Assembly: GCA_963757565.1 (NCBI GenBank) | Contig: CAVWSB010000010.1 | Coordinates: forward strand, 682,001-746,000 | DNA length: 64,000 nucleotides | Source of the DNA: PALSA-894 sp963757565 | GTDB lineage: Bacteria; Pseudomonadota; Alphaproteobacteria; Rhizobiales; Xanthobacteraceae | Direction of reading: 5' to 3' | Shown here: one piece after another, positions 1-8,614 of the stretch | Layout of the letters: every line of letters begins with the position of its first letter | Numbering within the stretch: position 1 is the stretch's first letter | Notes under the pieces: generated by a model | Database searches by the model: none | What the model was told of the DNA's origin: nothing | The model's input: the letters and a program-made list of their open reading frames with translations, nothing else | Translations under genes and position numbers: made by a program

Positions 1-266
1 AGATGCTCGACTATGTCAGCGAACTCGACGGCGTCGCAAAGCCGGTCTGCATTGTCTGGGGCGACCAGGATCACGTCGCGCCGCCGCCGGTGCTCGATGC
101 CTACCGCGCGATCCCGGCGCACATGCCGAACGTCGAGGTGAAAATCTTCTCCGGCGTGCAGCATGGCTTCATGATGCGCGCCCACGCTGCCGCGTTCGAT
201 CAGACGGCGTATGATTTCGCCATGGAGCGCAGTCTCTCGATTCTCGAGAGTCTTCAATCGTCCTGA
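1..266 (+). CDS. Alpha/beta hydrolase (dienelactone-hydrolase-like), C-terminal fragment
   Basis: Only the last ~87 codons are inside the window; the gene runs off the left edge. What is visible is the end of an alpha/beta-hydrolase fold: a strand followed by GDQDHVAPP, which matches the segment carrying the catalytic Asp, and near the C-terminus a VQHGFMMR stretch with the His-Gly-Phe signature seen around the catalytic His of dienelactone hydrolases and related esterases. The nucleophile region is missing, so substrate class cannot be read. The fold assignment is fairly safe; the subfamily is inference. Confidence 0.75.
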   Translation, partial: MLDYVSELDGVAKPVCIVWGDQDHVAPPPVLDAYRAIPAHMPNVEVKIFSGVQHGFMMRAHAAAFDQTAYDFAMERSLSILESLQSS

Positions 267-368
267 TCGAGGCTTCGGAACGCGCCGTTAGCCGAATGTA
301 CCAAGTGATTTTATCTAGGTATTAAGATCGCCAGCCCAAGTTGGTTCGGTACCCACCGGAAACCGACC

Positions 369-1745
369 TTGGGCGCCTCACACGCCAAACTCGCGACCCC
401 GCAGGAAATCAGCCTCGCAGAACTGCTCGGCGCGCTCAGTCACGCGCTCGACATGGTCGAAGGTCAGCCGGCCGGACATTGCGTCCGCTGCTGCTGGATC
501 GGAATTCATATCGGCCAAGAGATCGGGCTGAACGATGCCCAGATCTGGGAGCTCTACTACACGCTGCTGCTCAAGGATCTCGGATGCAGCAGCAACGCCG
601 CGCGCATTTGCCGTTTGTTTCTCACCGATGACCTCAGCTTCAAGCACGACGCCAAGACGATCGACGGCAGCCTGCCGCAAGCGCTGCGCTTCGTGCTCTC
701 CCATACCGGGTTGCAGGTCGGACTGGCCGAGCGCTTTCGCTCGCTGGTCCATGTGTTCCTGAACACCGGCGCGATCGAGCGCGAGCTGATCGAGACGCGC
801 TGCCATCGCGGCGCGGACATCGCCCGCAAGATGCGCTTCTCGGAAGCGGTCGCACTGGGCATTCAAAATCTCGATGAGCACTGGGACGGAAGCGGCCAGC
901 CGCTCAACCTGCGCGGTGATGCGATCCCCATCTATGCTCGTATCGCGCTCATGGCGCAGGTGATCGACGTATTCCAGATCGCAAACGGCATCGAGTCCGC
1001 GAAGTCGGAAATACGCCGGCGTGCAGGCGCCTGGTTCGATCCGCAACTGGCCGAAGCATTCGCGCGCGTGTCCGGGCGCGACCGATTCTGGAAGGCGCTG
1101 CGCTCCGATGACTTGCAACAGCAGATCTTCGCACTTGAGCCCGCGCGGCACAGCAGGACTGTCGATGAAGATTACCTGGACGATATCGCGGCTGCCTTTG
1201 CGCAGGTCATCGACTCCAAGAGCCCGTACACCAGCGGCCACAGCGAGCGCGTGACCCTGTTCAGCGACATGATTGCGGAGCAACTCGCGTTCACGGCGGA
1301 TCAGCGGCGCTGGCTCAAGCGCGCCGCGCTGCTGCACGACATCGGCAAGCTCGGTGTCAGCAACTCGATCCTCGACAAACCCGGAAAGCTCGATGGCGAC
1401 GAGTGGGAGGCGATGAAGCTGCACGCCCTGTACACCGAAAAAATCCTGTCGCGCATCGCGGCATTCCGCGATCTTGCCCCGATCGCGGGTGCCCATCACG
1501 AGCGGCTCGATGGCAAGGGTTACCCGCACGGGCTCGCCGGCGATCAGATCACGCTTGAAACGCGAATCATCACGACTGGCGACATCTTCGACGCACTGAC
1601 CGCGGACCGGCCCTATCGTGCCGCAATGCCGGTGACCAAGGCCCTTGCGATCATGACCGGCATGGTCGGGACTGCGATCGACGCCGATTGCTTTGAAGCG
1701 TTGCGGCGCGGTCTCGCGCGCGCCGACGAGGCGCTGGCGGCGTAA
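369..1745 (+). CDS. Tandem HD-GYP protein: degenerate N-terminal copy plus intact C-terminal HD-GYP domain
   Basis: Probable cyclic-di-GMP phosphodiesterase of 458 residues. The C-terminal half has a complete HD-GYP signature: the HD pair at residues 323-324 (LLHDIGKLG) and HHERLDGKGYP at 376-386, which in the family bind the metals and mark c-di-GMP hydrolases. The N-terminal half aligns with the same pattern but is damaged: KD replaces HD at 69-70 and L-D-E-H-W-D-G-S-G-Q-P occupies the HHExxDGxGYP place at 168-178, losing both histidines and the tyrosine. This half may therefore be a sensor or dimerisation copy. No membrane segment or receiver domain is seen. The start used is TTG; the first ATG is much further in, so the N-terminus is uncertain. 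It stands alone upstream of leuS with about 95 bp between. Confidence 0.85.
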   Translation: MGASHAKLATPQEISLAELLGALSHALDMVEGQPAGHCVRCCWIGIHIGQEIGLNDAQIWELYYTLLLKDLGCSSNAARICRLFLTDDLSFKHDAKTIDGSLPQALRFVLSHTGLQVGLAERFRSLVHVFLNTGAIERELIETRCHRGADIARKMRFSEAVALGIQNLDEHWDGSGQPLNLRGDAIPIYARIALMAQVIDVFQIANGIESAKSEIRRRAGAWFDPQLAEAFARVSGRDRFWKALRSDDLQQQIFALEPARHSRTVDEDYLDDIAAAFAQVIDSKSPYTSGHSERVTLFSDMIAEQLAFTADQRRWLKRAALLHDIGKLGVSNSILDKPGKLDGDEWEAMKLHALYTEKILSRIAAFRDLAPIAGAHHERLDGKGYPHGLAGDQITLETRIITTGDIFDALTADRPYRAAMPVTKALAIMTGMVGTAIDADCFEALRRGLARADEALAA

Positions 1746-1840
1746 GAGGCTCCACGTGGCGCCACTTGCAACCCATTGACCCCTCCACCCCGGCATGGCC
1801 TAGTCCCGCGCACTTTTTTGCGTCCGAGAGCCGGATTCGC

Positions 1841-4488
1841 ATGACGCCCGATCGCTACAACGCCCGCGAGGCCGAGCCGCGCTGGCAGAAGGTGTGGGAC
1901 GAGCGGGGCATCTTCGCCACCGCCAACGACGACCCGCGCCCGAAATACTACGTGCTGGAGATGTTCCCCTATCCGTCGGGGCGCATCCACATGGGGCATG
2001 TGCGCAACTACACGATGGGCGACGTGCTGGCGCGCTTCATGCGCGCGCGCGGTCACAACGTGCTGCACCCGATGGGCTGGGACGCGTTCGGACTGCCAGC
2101 CGAGAACGCCGCGATGGAGCGCAAGATCGCGCCCAAGGCCTGGACCTACGAGAACATCGCCGCGATGAAGAAGCAGCTCCAGACCATGGGGCTCTCGCTC
2201 GACTGGTCACGCGAGTTCGCGACCTGCGATCCGGCTTACTACAAGCATCAGCAGAAGATGTTTCTCGACTTCCTCAAGGTCGGGCTCGCCGAGCGCGAGA
2301 AGCGCTACCTCAACTGGGACCCGGTCGACATGACCGTGCTCGCCAACGAGCAGGTGATCGACGGCCGCGGCTGGCGCTCGGGCGCGCCGGTCGAGCTGCG
2401 CGAGATGAACCAGTGGGTCTTCAAGATCACGAAGTACGCGCAGGAATTATTGGACGCGCTCGATACGCTCGACCGCTGGCCCGACAAGGTGCGGCTGATG
2501 CAGCGCAACTGGATCGGGCGCTCGGAAGGCATGCTGATCCGCTTCGCGCTCGATCCGACGACGACACCGGCGGGCGAGAGCGAGCTGAAAATTTTCACCA
2601 CGCGCCACGACACGCTGTTCGGCGCGAAGTTCATGGCGATCGCCCCGGATCATCCGCTGGCGCAGGCCGCGGCCGCCAAGAACCCGAAACTCGCGGAATT
2701 CATCGCCGAGGCGAAGCGCCACGGCACCGCGCAGGAGATCATCGATACCCAGGAGAAGATGGGCTTCGACACCGGCATCCGCGCCGTGCATCCGTTCGAT
2801 CCCTCGTGGCAACTACCGGTTTATGTCGCGAACTTCATTCTGATGGATTACGGCACCGGCGCAATCTTCGGCTGCCCGGCGCACGACCAGCGCGACCTCG
2901 ACTTCGTCAACAAATACGGGCTCGGCAACACGCCGGTGGTGTGCCCGCCGGACGTCGATCCGAAATCGTTCGTCATCACCGACGTCGCCTATGACGGCGA
3001 TGGCCGCATGATCAACTCGCGCTTTCTCGATGGCATGACCATCGAAGAGGCGAAGGCCGAGGTGGCGAAGCGCCTTGAAGGCGAAACGCGCGGCAACATG
3101 CCCGTCGGCGAGCGCCAGGTGAACTTCCGCCTGCGCGACTGGGGCATCTCGCGCCAGCGCTACTGGGGCTGCCCGATCCCTGTGATCCATTGCCCGAAGT
3201 GCGACGTGGTGCCGGTGCCCGACAAGGATCTGCCGGTCGCGCTGCCCGAGGACGTGACATTCGACAAGCCCGGCAACGCGCTCGACCATCATCCGACCTG
3301 GAAGCACGTCACCTGCCCGCAATGCGGCGGCAAGGCCACGCGCGAAACCGACACGATGGACACGTTCGTCGACTCGTCGTGGTACTTCGCGCGCTTCACC
3401 GATCCGTGGAACGAGAACGCGCCGACCACGCTGCCGGTGGTCAACCGGATGCTGCCGGTCGACCAATACATCGGCGGCGTCGAGCACGCGATTTTACATC
3501 TGCTCTATTCGCGCTTCTTCACCCGCGCCATGAAAGTGACCGGCCACATCGGCATCGAGGAGCCGTTCGCCGGCATGTTCACGCAGGGCATGGTGGTGCA
3601 CGAGACCTACCAGAAGGCCGACGGCAGCTACGCGACGCCGGCCGAGGTGAAGATCGAGGGCGGCGGGCGACGCGCGCCGCGCGACGCTCGCCGTCGACCG
3701 GCGAAGACGTGAAGATCGGCTCCATCGAGAAGATGTCGAAGTCGAAGCGCAACACGGTCGACCCGGACGACATCATCGGCGAGTACGGCGCGGACGTCGC
3801 GCGCTGGTTCATGCTGTCGGACTCGCCGCCTGATCGCGACGTGATCTGGACCGAGGAGGGGGTGCAGGGCTCCTGGCGGTTCGTGCAGAAACTGTGGCGG
3901 CTGGTCGTCGAGGCGGCAGAGATCGGCAAGATGGCGGCAGCCGCGGAGGCGAATTCAGCAGGGGAGGCAGCAGTCCCGGCGGCGATTCTCGCTCTGCGCA
4001 AGGCGGCACACGGGGCGCTCGCCAAGGTCTCGGAGGATATCCCGCGGCTACGGTTCAACCGTTGCGTGGCGCATATCTACGAGCTGTCGAACTCGCTCCA
4101 GACCTCGCTGGCGTCTGCAAAGGGACAGGGGATCAGCCCGGCTCACGCGGCCGCCATACGCGAAGCCATTGAAATCATGACTCTTTTGTTCTCGCCGATG
4201 ATGCCGCATCTGGCCGAGGAATGCTGGGCGGCGCTCGGCCATAAGGAACTCATCGCAGAGGCCACCTGGCCTGAAGTGGAGAAATCCCTGCTGGTCGAGG
4301 ACACCATCACCCTGCCGGTGCAGATCAACGGCAAAAAACGCGCGGATGTGACGGTTGCGCGCGACGCTACCCCTGCCGAGATCGAGGCGGCTGTGCTAAA
4401 ATTGGACGAGGTGGTACGGGCGCTGGAAGGCAAAGCCCCCAAAAAAGTCATCGTCGTCCCGCAGAGGATCGTGAATGTGGTGGCGTAA
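1841..4488 (+). CDS. leuS: Leucyl-tRNA synthetase, reading frame broken by two single-base insertions
   Basis: Class I synthetase that charges tRNA-Leu. The HIGH motif is HMGH at residues 50-53, the editing (CP1) region follows, and KMSKS is encoded at 3730-3744. The reading frame that starts at 1841 stops at 3712, while KMSKS and the C-terminus lie in another frame up to 4488. Removing one G from the run at 3665-3667 and one C at 3698-3699 restores DARRATLAVDGEDVKIG immediately before GSIEKMSKS, as expected for alphaproteobacterial LeuRS, and gives ~881 residues, a normal length. A TTG 25 codons upstream of ATG 1841 is rejected because family proteins begin near MTPDRYN. leuS is essential and normally single-copy, so I infer two sequence errors. 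It overlaps lptE by 14 bp. Confidence 0.93.
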
Positions 4489-5020
4489 TCTGATCCGCAT
4501 TGCGTTTGTGGCTGGGCTCGGGGCGCTCAACGCCGCGTGCTTTCAGCCGCTTTACGCCTCGAAATCGATTCTCGGCGAAACACCCATCTCGTCCGCGCTG
4601 TCCTTGGTGCAGGTCGAGCACGTCGACGCACCGAACGGAACACCCGAGTCGCGGGTTGCGGTCGAACTTCAGAACGCGCTCGATTTCGAGATCAATGGCA
4701 GCGGCGGCCTGAATTCGCCGACGCACCGGCTCAAGGTTCGCATGGGCGTGAACCGCTCCTCGATCATCGCGGACATCACGACGGGGCGTGTCGAAGCGGA
4801 AATCACCGGCATCGACGCGACCTTCACGCTGACGGAACTCGCGACCGGCAAGGCCGTGATGCAGGGGCGGACCTTCGCGCGCGTGTCGTCGGATTATCCG
4901 GGTCAGCAACAGCGCTTTGCGCGCGTTCGCGCGCGCCTCGACGCCGAGAACCGCGCCGCCAAGGTGATCGCCGAAGCGGTGCGCACCCGCGTTGCCTCCT
5001 ATTTCGTCGCGGGCACCTGA
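4475..5020 (+). CDS. lptE: LPS-assembly lipoprotein LptE
   Basis: Outer-membrane lipoprotein that plugs LptD during insertion of lipopolysaccharide. It has a short signal peptide (RNLIRIAFVAGLGAL) and a lipobox L-N-A-A-C with the lipidated Cys at residue 22, followed by the FQPLYA start of the mature chain that is typical of the family. Length is 181 residues, normal. The ATG lies inside the last codons of leuS, so translation is probably coupled, and the stop touches the TTG of holA. The gene order leuS-lptE-holA is shared widely in proteobacteria and supports the call, because LptE itself is poorly conserved. Confidence 0.88.
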   Translation: MWWRNLIRIAFVAGLGALNAACFQPLYASKSILGETPISSALSLVQVEHVDAPNGTPESRVAVELQNALDFEINGSGGLNSPTHRLKVRMGVNRSSIIADITTGRVEAEITGIDATFTLTELATGKAVMQGRTFARVSSDYPGQQQRFARVRARLDAENRAAKVIAEAVRTRVASYFVAGT

Positions 5021-6049
5021 TTGGTCGCGCTGAAAAACGCCGACATCGAATCGTTCGTCGCGCGTCCTGATCCGTCTCGTTCTGTCGTTCTTATTTTCGG
5101 GCCCGATGCCGGCCTCGTGAGCGAGCGCGCCGACGCGATCGTAAATGCATCCGTCGACGACCCGAACGACCCCTTTGCTCTGGTCCGACTCGATGGCGAT
5201 GTGCTGGCATCCGATCCGGCCCGGCTGATCGACGAGGCGATGACCGTGCCGCTGTTTGGCGGACGCCGCGCCATCCGCGTGCGCACCGGAAGCCGCAACA
5301 TCGTGCCGGCGATCGAGAACGTCCTCGGCGCGAGGCTGAAGGATTGCCGCATCGTGATCGAGGCGGGCGACCTGAAGCGCGGCGTCGGATTGCGCGCATT
5401 GTGCGAGAAGGCGAAGAACGCGGTTGCGCTGCCTTGCTACGCCGACGCGGACCGCGACATCGCCCGCATCATCGACGACGAGATGCGCACCGCGGGTCTC
5501 GCGATTGCACCGGATGCAAAGGCCGCACTCGCCTCGTTGCTGGGAGGCGACCGCCGCGCTTCACGCGCCGAGCTGCGCAAGCTGGCGCTTTATGCGCACG
5601 GGCAGGAGCGCGTCGAGATCGACGACGTGATGGCTGTCGTCGCGGATGCATCCGCGCTTGCGCTCGATAGCCTGATCGACGCGGCGTTCGCCGGACGACT
5701 TGGCGATGTCGAGAAAGAATTCAGCAAGGCAACCGTCGCCGGTACAAATCCGACCGCGATGGTCGGTGCCGCGCTGCGTCAACTCGATCGCCTGCATATG
5801 CTGCGGCTCACTGTCGAGAGCGGTACATCTGTCGGCGCCGCGGTCGAGCAGGCGCAGCCGATGATTCACTTCCGCCGCAAACCGCTGGTCGAAACGGCGT
5901 TGAAGGCCTGGACATCGGAACGCCTGGCAAAAGTGATGGCCATGCTGGCCGAGGCCTCGCTCGATGCGCGCCGCGTATCCGATCTCGGCGAAGCGATCGC
6001 ACAGCGCGCCTTGATGCTGATTGCGCGCGGGGCAGGGCGGCGAGAGTAA
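5021..6049 (+). CDS. holA: DNA polymerase III subunit delta
   Basis: Clamp-loader subunit that opens the beta clamp. The 342-residue length and the N-terminal VVLIFGPDAGLVSERAD segment match HolA, which has a degenerate P-loop, followed by the KDCRIVIEAGDLKRG strand-helix region and a helical C-terminal collar domain. The start is a TTG directly following the lptE stop codon with no gap, which is an unusual but plausible coupled start; no better ATG lies close by. It is the last gene of the leuS-lptE-holA unit and is followed by a palindromic repeat before convergent parB. Confidence 0.9.
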   Translation: MVALKNADIESFVARPDPSRSVVLIFGPDAGLVSERADAIVNASVDDPNDPFALVRLDGDVLASDPARLIDEAMTVPLFGGRRAIRVRTGSRNIVPAIENVLGARLKDCRIVIEAGDLKRGVGLRALCEKAKNAVALPCYADADRDIARIIDDEMRTAGLAIAPDAKAALASLLGGDRRASRAELRKLALYAHGQERVEIDDVMAVVADASALALDSLIDAAFAGRLGDVEKEFSKATVAGTNPTAMVGAALRQLDRLHMLRLTVESGTSVGAAVEQAQPMIHFRRKPLVETALKAWTSERLAKVMAMLAEASLDARRVSDLGEAIAQRALMLIARGAGRRE

Positions 6050-6057
6050 GATGCCAC

Positions 6058-6133
6058 TGAGGACTCTGATTCCCGCGTAAGCGGAAACCCAGAGTCAAGG
6101 CTGGTCCCCGCTTTCGCAGGGACGAACGGAACG
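6058..6133. repeat. Dispersed palindromic repeat (FVPAKAGT-type), copy 1
   Basis: The spacer between convergent holA and parB contains a double palindrome: a CCCGCGTAAGCGG arm and a CCCCGCTTTCGCAGGG arm joined by about 30 bases. It matches a second copy at 37219-37297 almost arm for arm. Read in one frame, such elements give the peptide FVPAKAGT...PLTRE, common as false ORFs in alphaproteobacterial genomes. It probably forms RNA hairpins in both directions and may terminate transcription from both genes; that role is inference. Confidence 0.8.
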
Positions 6134-7009
6134 TCAGTCCGACCGCGCAATCCGCCGGATCACGTCATCGAGCTGCTCAAGACTCTTGTAGCGGATCTTC
6201 AACTCGCCGCCTGCGCCACTATGCGCAATCGTCACGACAAGGCCGAGCGCATCGGAGAGGCGCTTCTCCACCGCGACCGTGTCGGCGTCCTTGGCGCCAC
6301 GCTCGCGCGGCTTTGCGGTTTTGCCAGCCTCGCTCGCACGATCGCGCACGATCGCCTCGGCCTGACGCACATTCAGTCCTTGCGCCACGATCGCTTCGGC
6401 GAGCGCGAGCGGATCGGGCTGGCCGAGCAACGCGCGCGCGTGTCCGGCCGAGAGTTTGCCGTCGCGAACGAGTGCCTGCACACCTTCGGGCAGCTTCATC
6501 AGCCGCAACGTGTTTGTGACGTGACTGCGGCTCTTGCCGACGATTTTCGCGATGTCGTCCTGGCTGTATTTGAATTCGTCGGCGAGTGCCTGATAGCCGC
6601 CGGCTTCTTCAAGCGCGTTGAGATCGGCGCGTTGAACGTTCTCCACGATGGCGAGTTCGAGCGCTTCGCGATCGTTTACCTCGAGCGCAATCACCGGCAC
6701 GTCATGCAGACCCGCGCGCTGCGCGGCGCGCCAGCGCCGTTCGCCCGCGATGATCTCGTAGTGGTCCGTCGTGCCCCGTGTGCCGCGCACCAGGATCGGC
6801 TGAATGATGCCGCGCTCGCGGATCGATGCCGCAAGCTCGTCGAGTTCGGCCTCGGCGAAAGCGCGGCGCGGATTGCGCGGATTCGGACTGACGAACTCGA
6901 TCGGCACGCGACGCTGGTTGCGTGCGCGCTCGATCACGGCGGCCTCGTCGTCCACATCGCCGATCAGTGCCGCGAGCCCGCGGCCGAGCCGGGATCGTTC
7001 GTCGGCCAT
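6134..7009 (-). CDS. parB: Chromosome-partitioning protein ParB
   Basis: CTP-dependent DNA clamp that loads at parS and spreads, organising the origin region for ParA-driven segregation. The N-terminus SRLGRGLAALIG is the ParA-stimulating tail, the ParB/Srx nucleotide-binding core includes GERRWRAAQ (the GxRRxRA motif), and the helix-turn-helix lies around KSRSHVTNTLRLM. The C-terminal dimerisation part ends with DVIRRIARSD. I place the start at ATG 7009, six codons inside the longest frame, because an AGGGAGG Shine-Dalgarno sits 5 nt before it and family proteins begin MADERSRLG. Two parS-type sites lie nearby at 8500 and 10594. Confidence 0.97.
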   Translation of the reverse strand: MADERSRLGRGLAALIGDVDDEAAVIERARNQRRVPIEFVSPNPRNPRRAFAEAELDELAASIRERGIIQPILVRGTRGTTDHYEIIAGERRWRAAQRAGLHDVPVIALEVNDREALELAIVENVQRADLNALEEAGGYQALADEFKYSQDDIAKIVGKSRSHVTNTLRLMKLPEGVQALVRDGKLSAGHARALLGQPDPLALAEAIVAQGLNVRQAEAIVRDRASEAGKTAKPRERGAKDADTVAVEKRLSDALGLVVTIAHSGAGGELKIRYKSLEQLDDVIRRIARSD

Positions 7010-7068
7010 CACCGCCTCCCTCGCCATTCACTTCACTCCGATGTTTGCAGAGAACTTCGACGCGACGA

Positions 7069-7857
7069 TCACGCGGCGCGCAGCGTACGCTCGCGTTGAA
7101 TGATCTCCGAGGCAAGCCGCAGATACGCCTGGCTGCCGACGCATTTGAGATCGTAAAGCAGCACCGGCTTGCCGTAGGACGGCGCCTCCGAGACGCGCAC
7201 GTTGCGCGGGATCATCGTCTGATAGACCTTCTCGCCCATGAAGCTGCGCACGTCGGCGACCACCTGGCCGGCGAGATTGTTGCGTGCGTCGTACATCGTG
7301 AGCACGACGCCGTGGATCGTGAGACCGGGATTGAGCGAGGTCCGGACCTGCTCGACGGTTTTGAGAAGTTGCGACAGACCTTCGAGCGCGAAGAACTCGC
7401 ACTGCAGCGGCACGAGGATGGAGTTCGCGGCCGCCATCGCGTTGACGGTGACGAGATTGAGCGACGGTGGGCAGTCGACCAGCACATAGGAATATTCGGT
7501 GCCGCCGTTGGCGCTGGCGTTGAGGGAGGCGAGGGCGTCACGCAGACGGTATGCGCGGTCGCGCTCATGCGCGAGTTCGAGCTCGAAACCCGACAGGTCC
7601 ATGGTCGAGGGGACGATGTGAAGACGAGGGACGGCGGTTTCGAGAATGGCGTCGCGCACCGCGACCTGGCGCGTGAGCACGTCGTAAGTGGAGCGGGTCC
7701 GGCTCTTGCGGTCGATGCCAAGCCCGGTCGATGCATTACCCTGCGGATCGAGGTCGACGATCAGAACGTTCTCGCCGATGGCAGCCAGCGCGGTTCCAAG
7801 ATTGATGGCGGTGGTCGTCTTGCCGACGCCCCCCTTCTGATTGGCAAGCGTCAGCAC
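7069..7857 (-). CDS. parA: Chromosome-partitioning ATPase ParA (probable 5' frameshift; true start perhaps at 7925)
   Basis: Walker-type ATPase that forms a nucleoid-bound gradient used by ParB-parS for segregation. The deviant Walker A box is QKGGVGKTTTAINLG, with VDLDPQGNAS following. The longest frame begins with a GTG only a few residues before Walker A. However, ATG 7925 overlaps the rsmG stop codon as TAATG, the usual coupled arrangement, and opens with MSDISEISTAPDRP in a frame one base away. A single missing base between 7860 and 7900 would join both and give ~284 residues, the normal size for this group. Either the GTG start is real or one base is missing. parB lies 59 bp downstream. 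Confidence 0.93.
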   Translation of the reverse strand: MLTLANQKGGVGKTTTAINLGTALAAIGENVLIVDLDPQGNASTGLGIDRKSRTRSTYDVLTRQVAVRDAILETAVPRLHIVPSTMDLSGFELELAHERDRAYRLRDALASLNASANGGTEYSYVLVDCPPSLNLVTVNAMAAANSILVPLQCEFFALEGLSQLLKTVEQVRTSLNPGLTIHGVVLTMYDARNNLAGQVVADVRSFMGEKVYQTMIPRNVRVSEAPSYGKPVLLYDLKCVGSQAYLRLASEIIQRERTLRAA

Positions 7858-7924
7858 CCGCAGCGTGACGGGGCTGGGCGTCGCGGCCGATCCGGAGCAG
7901 TTGAAATCTCTGATATGTCAGACA

Positions 7925-8578
7925 TTACAATAACTTGGTTGCCCGGCGCAGGATCACGATGCGGCTGCGGGGGTCGGTCAGGCTTGGAAGGAGCTCGGCC
8001 TCGATACTCCAAGATTTAGCGGCTTCGGTCAATTCAGCCTCTACATCTTGTCCCTTGGGAAACACGCCCAGTGCACCCGTTTTCAACAGCGGAATCGCGT
8101 AGCCGATCAATCGGTCGAGGGGCGCGAGCGCACGGGCAGTGACGACGTCGAACGGCTCTTCGATCCTGGCAAGAGAGTCCTCGATTCGCGCTGCATGCAC
8201 AATGGCCGGCAGACCGAGGGTACGGATCGCCTCGCGCAGGAACGCCACTTTCTTCTGATTGCTCTCGACCAGGTGAACCTGACCGACTCCCACAAGCCCG
8301 CAGGCGATAACCAGACCGGGAAACCCGGCGCCTGCGCCCAGATCGATCCAGCGTCGCGCGCCGGGCGCGAGGGCAGGGAGCTGGAGTGAATCGGCAATGT
8401 GGCGGGTCCACAGATACGGGAGGGTGGATGAAGCCACCAGGTTGGTGGTCTTCTGCCATTTCAATAACAGCGCCACGAACCCGTCGAGCCGCTCCCAGGT
8501 TTCACGTGAAACCCGATCGCCGAGCAGCGCGATGGCTCGGGCGCGGTCTTCCGTCAGAGGATCGACAGGGCGACGCAT
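7925..8578 (-). CDS. rsmG: 16S rRNA (guanine-527-N7)-methyltransferase RsmG
   Basis: SAM-dependent enzyme (formerly GidB) that makes m7G527 in the 530 loop of 16S rRNA; loss gives low-level streptomycin resistance. The SAM-binding motif is WIDLGAGAGFPGL, followed by HLVESNQKKVAFLRE, both diagnostic. Length is 217 residues, as expected. It lies between mnmG and parA in the conserved origin-proximal cluster. A parS-type palindrome is embedded in codons for the N-terminal VSRETW segment (8500-8515). The stop overlaps a candidate ATG for parA as TAATG. Confidence 0.97.
   Translation of the reverse strand: MRRPVDPLTEDRARAIALLGDRVSRETWERLDGFVALLLKWQKTTNLVASSTLPYLWTRHIADSLQLPALAPGARRWIDLGAGAGFPGLVIACGLVGVGQVHLVESNQKKVAFLREAIRTLGLPAIVHAARIEDSLARIEEPFDVVTARALAPLDRLIGYAIPLLKTGALGVFPKGQDVEAELTEAAKSWSIEAELLPSLTDPRSRIVILRRATKLL
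8500..8515. promoter_or_regulatory. parS: parS-type site inside rsmG
   Basis: The 16-mer GGTTTCACGTGAAACC is a perfect palindrome with the 14-base core GTTTCACGTGAAAC of the bacterial parS consensus; only the outermost pair differs from TGTTTCACGTGAAACA. It overlaps the coding region for FHVK/VSRE-like residues of rsmG, so coding and ParB binding share the same bases. ParB binding is inference from the sequence match and from nearby parAB. Confidence 0.85.
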
Positions 8579-8614
8579 CAGCTTGGCGGTAAGCTCCAGA
8601 GGCTTAACGAGTCC

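Noticed and set aside
378..1796. Long minus-strand frame opposite the HD-GYP gene (472 codons)
   Set aside because: Antisense shadow of a high-GC gene; no motif, no ribosome-binding site.
1766..1840. Longer leuS start at TTG 1766
   Set aside because: The extra 25 residues are not family-like; ATG 1841 begins MTPDRYNAREAEPRW as in LeuRS.
5866..6150. Minus-strand ORF with FVPAKAGT peptide
   Set aside because: This peptide is a translation of the palindromic repeat and a known source of false genes; same for 37226-37621.
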